Positions 6,945 to 13,200 of a stretch of DNA of 17,556 nt are shown here, piece by piece. A model generated the notes under the pieces. It made no database searches and was not told the origin of the DNA. It was given only the letters and a program-made list of their open reading frames with translations. Origin of the DNA: Leyella stercorea (GTDB lineage: Bacteria; Bacteroidota; Bacteroidia; Bacteroidales; Bacteroidaceae). Position 1 is the stretch's first letter, and every line of letters starts with the position of its first letter. The stretch spans positions 1 through 17,556 of the forward strand of contig NZ_JAHQUY010000060.1 in NCBI RefSeq assembly GCF_019052365.1, read 5' to 3'. The position numbers and the translations under genes were made by a program.

Positions 6945-7029
6945 GGCTTAGAAGGTTAAAGAGGCTTAGAAGGCTTAAAGAGGCTTAGTTAGGCTTAATG
7001 CGCTCTTTGAGGAGGCTTAGCTCCTCAAA
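6945..7029 (+). repeat. GGCTTAG repeats ending in a perfect hairpin upstream of the sulfatase
   Basis: Three units of the GGCTTAG family start at 6945, 6963 and 6982 (18-19 bp apart). They lead into TTTGAGGAG (7006-7014), a loop GCTTAG that is itself the repeat core, and CTCCTCAAA (7021-7029), a perfect 9-bp stem. There is no T tract. Confidence 0.8.
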
Positions 7030-7034
7030 AATAA

Positions 7035-7078
7035 CAATCTACTTAAATTTTAAAAACAACCTACTTAAATAAAAACAA
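7035..7078 (+). repeat. 22-bp direct repeat abutting the sulfatase start codon
   Basis: Two AT-rich 22-bp units (7035-7056 and 7057-7078) share the core CTACTTAAAT (7039-7048 and 7061-7070). The second unit ends on the first base of the sulfatase ATG. It may be a pair of binding sites two helical turns apart, or a local duplication. Confidence 0.6.
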
Positions 7079-8760
7079 TGAATAGCAAATCAATTATTTC
7101 TCTTGCAGCCCTCTCCTGCGTAACGGCAGCTTATGCTCAGCAGCAGAAGGCTCAGCAGCATCCAAACATTGTTTACATCATGTGCGACGACCATGCCTAC
7201 CAGTGCATCAGCGCATACGGCAGCGCACTCTCCAAACTCGCACCAACTCCGAATATCGACCGACTCGCTGAGCGTGGCATGCGCTTCGACCGCGCCTTCG
7301 TCGAGAACTCGCTCTCTACGCCGTCGCGCGCCTGCCTTATGACCGGTCAGTACAGCCATCAGAACGGACAGCGCCAGCTGGGCGAGGGCATCGACACCAC
7401 GCGCACGTTCTTCACCGAACTGCTGCAGGAGGCTGGCTATCAGACAGCCGTTGTGGGCAAGTGGCACATGGGTTGCGACCCTAAGGGCTTCGACTATTAT
7501 CATGTGTATAACGACCAGGGACAGTACTGGAATCCGCAGTATCGTGGCACCGACACCAACAACGAGTTCGTCGTGGAGGAGGGCTACTCTACAGACCTCA
7601 CCACCGACCATGCTCTCGACTTCATCGAGCACCGCGACCCGTCGAAACCGTTCTGCCTGCTCCTTCACCATAAGGCGCCGCACCGCAACTGGCAGGCAAA
7701 TCTGAAGTATCTCGGCATGTACGACGACGTGGAGTTCCCGATGCCAGAGAACTTCTACGACGACTATGCTACGCGCGGCTCTGCCGCTCGCACGCAGAAG
7801 ATGTCGGTTACGCGCGACATGCGTTGGGAGCAGGACTTCAAAGTGCCCGAAATGCTCGACCTCAACAACCCCGACAGTCAGGATTCGTACAACGCTCTCA
7901 TGGGCGAAATCAACCGCATGACTCCCGAACAGCGCTCGGCTTGGGGACGCTACTACTTCCCGCGCAACCGTCGGCTGCTCGAGGCACAGCTCAAGGGCAA
8001 AGACCTCGACAACTGGAAGTATCAGGTTTACATCCGCGACTATATGTCTGTGATAGCAAGCGTTGACGAGAGCGTGGGCCGTGTGCTCGACTATCTCGAC
8101 AAGAACGGACTCACCGACAACACAATGATCGTCTACACCTCCGACCAGGGCTTCTATATGGGCGAGCACGGCTGGTTCGACAAGCGCTTCATGTACGAGG
8201 AGTCGCTGCGCACACCGCTCATCGTGAGCTATCCGGGTCACACCAAGCCCGGCTCTGTATGCAACCGCCTTGTGCAGAACATCGACTATGCTCCGACGTT
8301 CCTCGCTCTCGCCGGTGTTCAGCAGCCGAAGGACATGCCGGGACGTTCGCTCATGCCGGTACTCGACAACGGCGACAACGTGAAGAACTGGCGCCAGAGC
8401 ATCTACTACCACTACTACGACTATCCGACATACCACATGGTGCGCAAGCACGACGGCGTGCGTACCGACCGCTACAAGCTCATCCATTTCTACGGCAAGG
8501 GCGGACTCGACGCTGTGCCTGAGAACAAGTATCAGAACGTGCCGGGCACACGCGAGTATGCTACGCTTAAGGGATTGGAGTCAATCGGCTACTTCGAACC
8601 GAAGGACGAGGCTGTAGACTACTGCGAGCTCTACGACTTGCAGGCAGACCCGCACGAGCAGAACAACATCTTCGGCAAACCGGGTACGGAAAAGATTACG
8701 AAGCAATTGCAGCGCGAGCTGAACAAGTACAGAAAGACTCTCGCCGTTGACGAGTATTAG
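7078..8760 (+). CDS. Secreted S1-family sulfatase, Ser-type
   Basis: A 560-residue sulfatase that would hydrolyse sulfate esters on a glycan in the periplasm or outside the cell. Residues 1-20 form a signal peptide ending AYA, before QQQ. The metal pair is D37-D38 (MCDDHAY). The catalytic consensus is STPSR (80-84), so S80 would be oxidised to formylglycine by an anaerobic maturase (anSME), not encoded here. GKWH (127-130), H202 in KAPHRNW and SDQGFYMGEHGWFDKR (355-370) complete the active site. The C-terminal part from about 420 resembles the usual sulfatase subdomain. The N-terminal half resembles N-acetylglucosamine-6-sulfatases acting on mucin, but the subfamily is a guess. No SusC/SusD or glycosidase lies next to it. 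The last 13 codons are duplicated just past the stop. Confidence 0.92.
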   Translation: MNSKSIISLAALSCVTAAYAQQQKAQQHPNIVYIMCDDHAYQCISAYGSALSKLAPTPNIDRLAERGMRFDRAFVENSLSTPSRACLMTGQYSHQNGQRQLGEGIDTTRTFFTELLQEAGYQTAVVGKWHMGCDPKGFDYYHVYNDQGQYWNPQYRGTDTNNEFVVEEGYSTDLTTDHALDFIEHRDPSKPFCLLLHHKAPHRNWQANLKYLGMYDDVEFPMPENFYDDYATRGSAARTQKMSVTRDMRWEQDFKVPEMLDLNNPDSQDSYNALMGEINRMTPEQRSAWGRYYFPRNRRLLEAQLKGKDLDNWKYQVYIRDYMSVIASVDESVGRVLDYLDKNGLTDNTMIVYTSDQGFYMGEHGWFDKRFMYEESLRTPLIVSYPGHTKPGSVCNRLVQNIDYAPTFLALAGVQQPKDMPGRSLMPVLDNGDNVKNWRQSIYYHYYDYPTYHMVRKHDGVRTDRYKLIHFYGKGGLDAVPENKYQNVPGTREYATLKGLESIGYFEPKDEAVDYCELYDLQADPHEQNNIFGKPGTEKITKQLQRELNKYRKTLAVDEY

Positions 8761-8799
8761 AAAGAGTACAGAAAGACTCTTGCCGTTGACGAGTATTAG
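8721..8799 (+). repeat. 39-bp tandem duplication of the sulfatase 3' end
   Basis: The last coding codons and stop (about 8722-8760) are repeated at about 8761-8799 with a period of 39 bp (GTACAGAAAGACTCT at 8727 and 8766). There are only a few substitutions. The second copy would encode EYRKTLAVDEY and a stop in the same frame, but lies after the first stop codon and is not translated as part of the gene. Confidence 0.93.
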
Positions 8800-8820
8800 A
8801 AAGGTTTCAAGTTGTCAACT

Positions 8821-8996
8821 GCGCAACAAATGCATAATTACTGCACAACAAATGCATAATTACCGCGTAGCAAAAATCTTGTTACCGCACTTCGGTTACA
8901 TTGTTACCGCGTAAAGGTAATATCGTTACCAGTTCGCGGTAACAACCGATGTACGCAGTTTAACTTGCTTTTGTTCGCAGTTTAACTTGCTTTTGT
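8821..8996. repeat. Degenerate 22-bp-period tandem array, eight units
   Basis: Eight consecutive 22-bp units run 8821-8842, 8843-8864, 8865-8886, 8887-8908, 8909-8930, 8931-8952, 8953-8974 and 8975-8996. Units 1 and 2 are nearly identical, as are 7 and 8. Units 3-5 share GTTACC at their ends; units 4-6 carry GGTTAC, GGTAAT or GGTAAC at offset 8-13, giving local GTTACC-N7-GGTAAC palindromes. The period is constant with no indels, but similarity is strongest between neighbours. This fills most of the 368-bp gap between the convergent sulfatase and porin genes. It holds no ORF of note. Confidence 0.8.
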
Positions 8997-9011
8997 CTTA
9001 CCCTATATATA

Positions 9012-9081
9012 AAAAAGGTAAAGAAGTAAAAGATTAAACACAGCAGCTTATGCTTTTAATCGTTTACTTCTTTACCTTTTT
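9012..9081. terminator. Bidirectional terminator between convergent genes
   Basis: A perfect 19-bp inverted repeat, AAAAAGGTAAAGAAGTAAA (9012-9030) with its complement at 9063-9081, is extended by GATTAAA/TTTAATC (9032-9038 and 9055-9061) with one mismatch between the two stems. It is A-rich on the left and T-rich on the right, so both strands end in a T tract. It serves the sulfatase (plus) and the OprB-like porin (minus). Confidence 0.85.
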
Positions 9082-9096
9082 ATTTATGAAAGTCCG

Positions 9097-9128
9097 TTTT
9101 ACTTTTTTACTCTTTTACTTTTTTACTC
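9097..9128 (-). repeat. GAGTAAAAAAGTAAAA repeat after the porin stop codon
   Basis: On the minus strand, two copies of GAGTAAAAAAGTAAAA directly follow the porin stop codon. This is the same A-rich element seen behind other genes in the window, here oriented with its own gene. Confidence 0.7.
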
Positions 9129-10175
9129 TTAAATCTTCACTCCCAATCTTACCAATCCTACGCACTTGTTCTTGCCGTCGGTGTTGGCAAAATGCAGCGC
9201 CGGTTGCAGCGAGAATATCTTGTTGAACTGAATGTTGCAGGTGAGCTCAGTCGCCCATTCGTCCTTTTCGTCGATACGCGTGTAGGAAGAGAACACGCCG
9301 AACTCAGCCTTCTTGTACGCATACTTGCCGCAGACGAGATAGAAGTCGTGGCAAGCGATGTCGTTGCCGAAGGCGTGCGAATATCCGGCAAGCACGGAGA
9401 AACGTTCCGTCAGATCCTGCTCGGCATAAGCCCAGACAACGGGGCGCATACGCTTCGGAACCGTAGCGTGCAAGTCGCTGTAGAGCACGCTGCCGCCTAC
9501 GTATGCACGCGTCGCGTTCTTGTCGTATTCGCCCTGCGCCATGAGAAACACGCCGTCGCTTTCGGGGCAGATGCGGAACACATTGTCTCTCTTGCTGAAG
9601 TCTTTGTAGCCGACGCCGTTGTAGAGCGACGTCTCCAGGCTGAAAGCATCCTTCGTATAACCATAGTGAATGCCGAGCGCAGATACGGGATATGCGGCGA
9701 TGTCGTAGTTGGCGGTGATGGTGGGGAAAGCTCCGCACGAACTGTGCGTGAACAAGCCGAGCATGTCGCTGCAGAAATAGTTATCGTCTATGCGATGGAT
9801 GCCTGCAAACACGTGATGACGCTCGTTTATCTGCCACGCCAAGCCCGCCGTTGTGAGCGCAAAAGGTATGTTCGGAGCGTCGATGCTCGAGAAGTTCTGC
9901 AGGCAGTTGGTGAGTATGTCCTCGTCAGTTGTGAGCACACTTATCGACCCCAACTCAACGGATAGCTTGCTCGTGAGCGGCAATTGCGCGCCCAACTCAA
10001 GCAGATTCACCGATTTCAGTCTCTTGAAGTCGGTCTGCACCTCACCAGTATACTCTAAACCGAATGTCGGACGCGCCTTTTGCACGTCCATTTCCTGTGC
10101 CATCGTGCAGTTGTTGCTGCCGATGAGCGCTACAAAAGTGAGTATTCCTATACTAAATATTTTGTTGTTCTGCAT
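9129..10175 (-). CDS. OprB-like carbohydrate porin / outer-membrane beta-barrel
   Basis: A 348-residue outer-membrane protein. The N-terminal 27 or so residues form a signal peptide (IFSIGILTFVALIGSN core, cleavage likely after MAQ). The mature part has alternating beta-strands typical of a barrel. The central block AGLAWQINERHHVFAGIHRI and SSCGAFPTITANYDIAAYPV resemble Bacteroidetes porins annotated as OprB-type carbohydrate porins. It ends with the amphipathic strand VGLVRLGVKI. I use the ATG at 10175: the longer frame begins at 10211 and would run through the -7 promoter box TATCTTTG. The substrate is unknown; a sugar is a family-based guess. It is divergent from the imelysin operon and convergent with the sulfatase. 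Confidence 0.72.
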   Translation of the reverse strand: MQNNKIFSIGILTFVALIGSNNCTMAQEMDVQKARPTFGLEYTGEVQTDFKRLKSVNLLELGAQLPLTSKLSVELGSISVLTTDEDILTNCLQNFSSIDAPNIPFALTTAGLAWQINERHHVFAGIHRIDDNYFCSDMLGLFTHSSCGAFPTITANYDIAAYPVSALGIHYGYTKDAFSLETSLYNGVGYKDFSKRDNVFRICPESDGVFLMAQGEYDKNATRAYVGGSVLYSDLHATVPKRMRPVVWAYAEQDLTERFSVLAGYSHAFGNDIACHDFYLVCGKYAYKKAEFGVFSSYTRIDEKDEWATELTCNIQFNKIFSLQPALHFANTDGKNKCVGLVRLGVKI

Positions 10176-10183
10176 TTGTGCTG

Positions 10184-10191
10184 CAAAGATA
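10184..10191 (-). promoter_or_regulatory. -7 box TATCTTTG for the OprB-like porin
   Basis: A perfect TAnnTTTG box on the minus strand lies 8 bases before the ATG at 10175. No clear TTTG is seen at the -33 position. It settles the start codon choice and implies a very short leader. Confidence 0.65.
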
Positions 10192-10287
10192 CGGCTTTTT
10201 TTTATTTTCATTACCTATTTTTGTGTTTATATGGCGTTTTTTGACATTTATCTACTTATTTTTACTTGGATATTATAGCATAGATTA

Positions 10288-10370
10288 GGTATTAACTACC
10301 CACGTATTGGCCTTCATACTATATTATATAATGTATATCCGCGGTTTAATCACTAAAAGTAGGTATTGGC
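10288..10370. promoter_or_regulatory. Repeated motifs in the divergent porin-operon intergenic region
   Basis: The 271-bp AT-rich gap between the two divergent genes contains GTATTGGC twice (10304-10311 and 10363-10370), a GGTA-N5-TACC inverted repeat (10288-10300) and a perfect palindrome ATTATATAAT (near 10322-10331). These are candidate binding sites for a regulator shared by both porins. No textbook Fur box is evident to me. Confidence 0.35.
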
Positions 10371-10402
10371 GTGCGTCCGTTTCGTTTACCAATTTTTAAG
10401 TA

Positions 10403-10433
10403 TTGCCTGCTTTTTTTCTTCAAGCTACCTTTG
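10403..10433 (+). promoter_or_regulatory. Bacteroidetes-type promoter for the imelysin operon
   Basis: TTG (10403-10405), a 20-base spacer, then TACCTTTG (10426-10433) match the -33/-7 pattern. The first ATG of the operon follows 13 bases later at 10447. Confidence 0.8.
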
Positions 10434-10446
10434 CACTCGTAAAATT

Positions 10447-11757
10447 ATGACAAAGATGAAGAAATCTACAATCATTTCTATGGCGTGTGCAGCGGTGGCA
10501 GTATGCAGTCCGCTTGCGTCAAATGCGCAGACAGTGGCTGCAGACAGTGTGATGCAGCATGCCCGAGGTTCACGACTCAGCGTCGGCGGATACGGCGAAG
10601 TGGCTTACAGCCGCAACTTCTACAGCGACAGTGGCAACAGATACAGTTCGGCTAAGCTGCACAAGAACGACCCCAGTCACGGACGTTTCGACATTCCGCA
10701 TGCAGTTATCTACCTCGGCTACGACTTTGGCAATGGCTGGACGTTAGGCACAGAGATTGAGTTCGAGCACGGCGGCACCGGTTCGGCTATAGAATATGAA
10801 GCAGAGGAATCTATTGAGTTTGAGCAGGAGCAGGAGCGCGGTGGCGAAGTAGAGCTCGAGCAGTTCTGGATTCAGAAGTCGTTCGGACGTTTCGCCAACA
10901 TACGTGCCGGCCATATTGTCGTGCCCGTAGGTCTGACCAACGCCTACCACGAGCCGCTCAATTTCTTCACCGTCTATCGTCCCGAAGGCGAGAACACCAT
11001 TCTTCCCTGCACATGGCATCAGACTGGCGTTTCGTTCTGGGGACATGCCGGCGACTTCCGTTACGAGTTGCAGATGATTGCAGGTCTCGACGCATGGCAG
11101 TTCTCGCGCGACAACTGGATTAAGCCCGGCACAACGAAGCCCTTCGAGTTCGAGGTGGCTAACAAGTACGGCTTTGTGGCGCGTGTGGACAACTATACCG
11201 TGCCCGGCTTGCGATTGGGCTTGAGCGGCTACTTCGGTCAGTCGATGCACAACGCCGTTCCGCACGACATGGAGACGGGCAACAACAAGCGCATCAAGGG
11301 TAACATCTATCTCGGCGCGTTCGACTTCACATACAACGCGCACAACTGGGTGGCACGCGGAAGCGCCGACTACGGCTACGTGAGCAACGCGAAGGAGATT
11401 AGCGCTATGCGCAAGCCGAACACACAGTACGTGAAGCCATACCAGTCTAATCAGGTGTTCGGTTCGCACGCCATCGCCACAAGCGTCGAAGTAGGCTACG
11501 ATGTCTTCTCGCAGATTGAGAAGTTGCGCGCAGCCCGTCAGAAGATGTACGTGTTCGGCCATTTCGAATACTACAACTCGTGCCTCGGCGGATCGAAGGA
11601 GTATACAAGCAAGAAGATCTTCTCCGGCGGCGTCAACTACTATCCGTTGCCGCAAATCTGCGTGAAGGCAGAATATAGCTATCGCAAGTTCAAGCAGCAG
11701 TATAACGACGAGCCGGCTCTGAACATAGGCGTGGCTTATCAAGGACAATTCCTTTAA
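10447..11757 (+). CDS. Outer-membrane porin with Glu-rich segment, first gene of iron-type operon
   Basis: A 436-residue outer-membrane barrel. The signal peptide covers about residues 1-28 (KKSTIISMACAAVAVCSPLA core, ending NAQ). Strands alternate from SRLSVGGYGEVAYSR onward to the terminal LNIGVAYQGQFL, and the barrel resembles Bacteroidetes porins of the OprO/OprP type. Residues 103-138 hold 14 glutamates, no aspartate and one arginine, a likely cation-attracting patch. The block AGHIVVPVGLTNAYHEPLNFFTVYRPEGENTILP (split by a strand) is typical of this family. The ATG at 10447 follows the promoter; a second ATG at 10456 is equally possible. It leads the operon with imelysin, DUF1111 and CcsBA, so it probably passes the metal or its complex across the outer membrane. 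Confidence 0.75.
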   Translation: MTKMKKSTIISMACAAVAVCSPLASNAQTVAADSVMQHARGSRLSVGGYGEVAYSRNFYSDSGNRYSSAKLHKNDPSHGRFDIPHAVIYLGYDFGNGWTLGTEIEFEHGGTGSAIEYEAEESIEFEQEQERGGEVELEQFWIQKSFGRFANIRAGHIVVPVGLTNAYHEPLNFFTVYRPEGENTILPCTWHQTGVSFWGHAGDFRYELQMIAGLDAWQFSRDNWIKPGTTKPFEFEVANKYGFVARVDNYTVPGLRLGLSGYFGQSMHNAVPHDMETGNNKRIKGNIYLGAFDFTYNAHNWVARGSADYGYVSNAKEISAMRKPNTQYVKPYQSNQVFGSHAIATSVEVGYDVFSQIEKLRAARQKMYVFGHFEYYNSCLGGSKEYTSKKIFSGGVNYYPLPQICVKAEYSYRKFKQQYNDEPALNIGVAYQGQFL

Positions 11758-11767
11758 AAGTAAAAAG
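11758..11767 (+). repeat. AAGTAAAAAG element after the porin stop codon
   Basis: A single short copy of the A-rich post-stop element lies directly behind the stop codon, matching the one behind the LysE-type gene base for base over AAGTAAAAAG. Confidence 0.5.
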
Positions 11768-11809
11768 ACAAAGTTCCTATAGTAATAATAAAAAAACATC
11801 AAAGACACA

Positions 11810-13138
11810 ATGAAAAAGTTTAAGCAGTTAGTAATGGCGTTCCTCGTCGGAGTCGTTTCGTTCGGCTTCACAGCATGTGACGACAACAACAACGATGTGG
11901 AGTTCGAACTTCCTGAGGTTGGTCAGGCTACAGTAAACGTAAGCTCTTCAGACAAGGAGATGCAGAAGGTAGCAAAGGTTTACGTAAACCAGGTTGTTTA
12001 TCCCACATATCAGGCACTTGCCGCAAACGCACGCACACTCTACACAACAACAGCCGCTCTCTACACCGCAGCAGAGGCAGGCACCATGACACAGGCTCAG
12101 ATTGACGCCGCTTGCGAAGCCTTCAAGGACACACGTCGCGAGTGGGAGCGCAGCGAGGCTTTCCTCTATGGTTCGGCTTCAGACAACGAGCTCGATCCGC
12201 ACATCGACTCATGGCCTCTCGACCACGACGAACTTGTGAACGCCCTCAAGAACCCTACACTTGTAGCAGGCTTCAAGGGCAGCGACCCAGCTAAGTTCGT
12301 ATCAGAGAACAACAGCAAGTTCCAGTCTGTACTCGGTTTCCACGGCATGGAGTTTGTTCTTTTCCGTGACGGCAAGAACCGCACAGTAGACGCACTCAAG
12401 GCTAACGAGACAGAAGAAGGCATGACATCAGTAAAGGGCATCGACGAGCTCGCATTCCTCCAGGCTGTAGCAGCCGACGTGCGCAACATCACCGCACTTC
12501 TCGAGTTCACATGGATGGGCAGCGCAGCAAGCAATGAGACAAAGAGCGTGCTCAGCAACGCAAGCTACGTGTTCTCTTCACTCCGCTACAACGGACTGGC
12601 AGCCAACGGCACAATGTGCTACGGTCAGTTCCTGCTTTCGCCGTCTGTAACAACGGGCTACAACTCATGGCAGGGCACTGTTCGCCAGATTTTCGTAGGC
12701 GGTTGCTCTAACATCTGCGCAGAGGTTGCCGACCAGAAGCTCGGTCAGGCTTACCGCACAGCCACCGGTTCGGGCTCAGCAGAAGACTCTCGCGACTATA
12801 TCGAGTCGCCTTACAGCCACCGTTCGTTCATCGACTATCAGGATAACATCTACTCTATAAAGAATACGCTTTACGGCACACGCGACGTGAACGCTACTTC
12901 TCCGGCAGAGCACTCGCTCCTGAACCTGCTCAAGGCTATGAACTACTCAGGTCTGAACGACTTGACAGCGGCTCTGAACAATGCCATCCAGGCACTTGAG
13001 ACAGCCAAGAACAGCGGCAAGTCGTTTGTTGAGGCTCCTGGAGCTCAGCACGTAAAGGACTGCATCGACGCTGTTTCGGCTCTCGACGAAGAGCTGAACA
13101 AGGCTGGCGACTGGGTGAACAAGCAGGAGGCGCTTTAA
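11810..13138 (+). CDS. Imelysin (M75) family lipoprotein
   Basis: A 442-residue lipoprotein. The lipobox FTAC places the lipidated cysteine at C23, followed by the acidic stretch DDNNNDVEFE, which resembles the Bacteroidetes lipoprotein export signal for surface display. The imelysin signature GxHxxE is GFHGMEF (176-182), with H178 and E181; the family-typical IDSWPLD (132-138) and WERSEAFLYG (112-121) precede it. Imelysins share the M75 fold with EfeO and IrpA and are iron-regulated or iron-linked proteins; proteolysis is not well supported. The gene is 52 bp after the porin and 62 bp before the di-haem gene. Role in iron binding or capture is inferred from family and context. Confidence 0.92.
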   Translation: MKKFKQLVMAFLVGVVSFGFTACDDNNNDVEFELPEVGQATVNVSSSDKEMQKVAKVYVNQVVYPTYQALAANARTLYTTTAALYTAAEAGTMTQAQIDAACEAFKDTRREWERSEAFLYGSASDNELDPHIDSWPLDHDELVNALKNPTLVAGFKGSDPAKFVSENNSKFQSVLGFHGMEFVLFRDGKNRTVDALKANETEEGMTSVKGIDELAFLQAVAADVRNITALLEFTWMGSAASNETKSVLSNASYVFSSLRYNGLAANGTMCYGQFLLSPSVTTGYNSWQGTVRQIFVGGCSNICAEVADQKLGQAYRTATGSGSAEDSRDYIESPYSHRSFIDYQDNIYSIKNTLYGTRDVNATSPAEHSLLNLLKAMNYSGLNDLTAALNNAIQALETAKNSGKSFVEAPGAQHVKDCIDAVSALDEELNKAGDWVNKQEAL

Positions 13139-13159
13139 GCGCCCTGCCTTGTTCGGCAG
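13129..13159. other. Two hairpins spanning the imelysin stop codon
   Basis: GGCGC (13129-13133) pairs with GCGCC (13139-13143) around the stop codon, and CTGCC (13144-13148) pairs with GGCAG (13155-13159). Further on, GCCTTG/CAAGGC with a short T run could form a weak terminator. These may tune expression of the downstream di-haem gene. Confidence 0.5.
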
Positions 13160-13200
13160 TTTAGAAATACAAAACCAAGGCTTTTTAAAATTATACAGCA

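Noticed and set aside
7090..8487. 465-residue open frame on the minus strand
   Set aside because: It lies entirely antisense to the sulfatase, whose frame has a signal peptide and full active-site motifs. The composition (Val/His/Ala-rich) is typical of a shadow frame.
8821..8996. CRISPR array
   Set aside because: Units are 22 bp with no constant repeat separated by unique spacers; similarity grades between neighbours, and no cas genes are present.
10212..10446. Fur box upstream of the iron-type operon
   Set aside because: The region is AT-rich and has short palindromes, but I could not find a convincing 19-bp Fur-like inverted repeat, so iron regulation is not claimed from the sequence.
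10744..11892. 382-residue open frame on the minus strand
   Set aside because: Antisense to the operon porin and the imelysin start; no recognisable domain.
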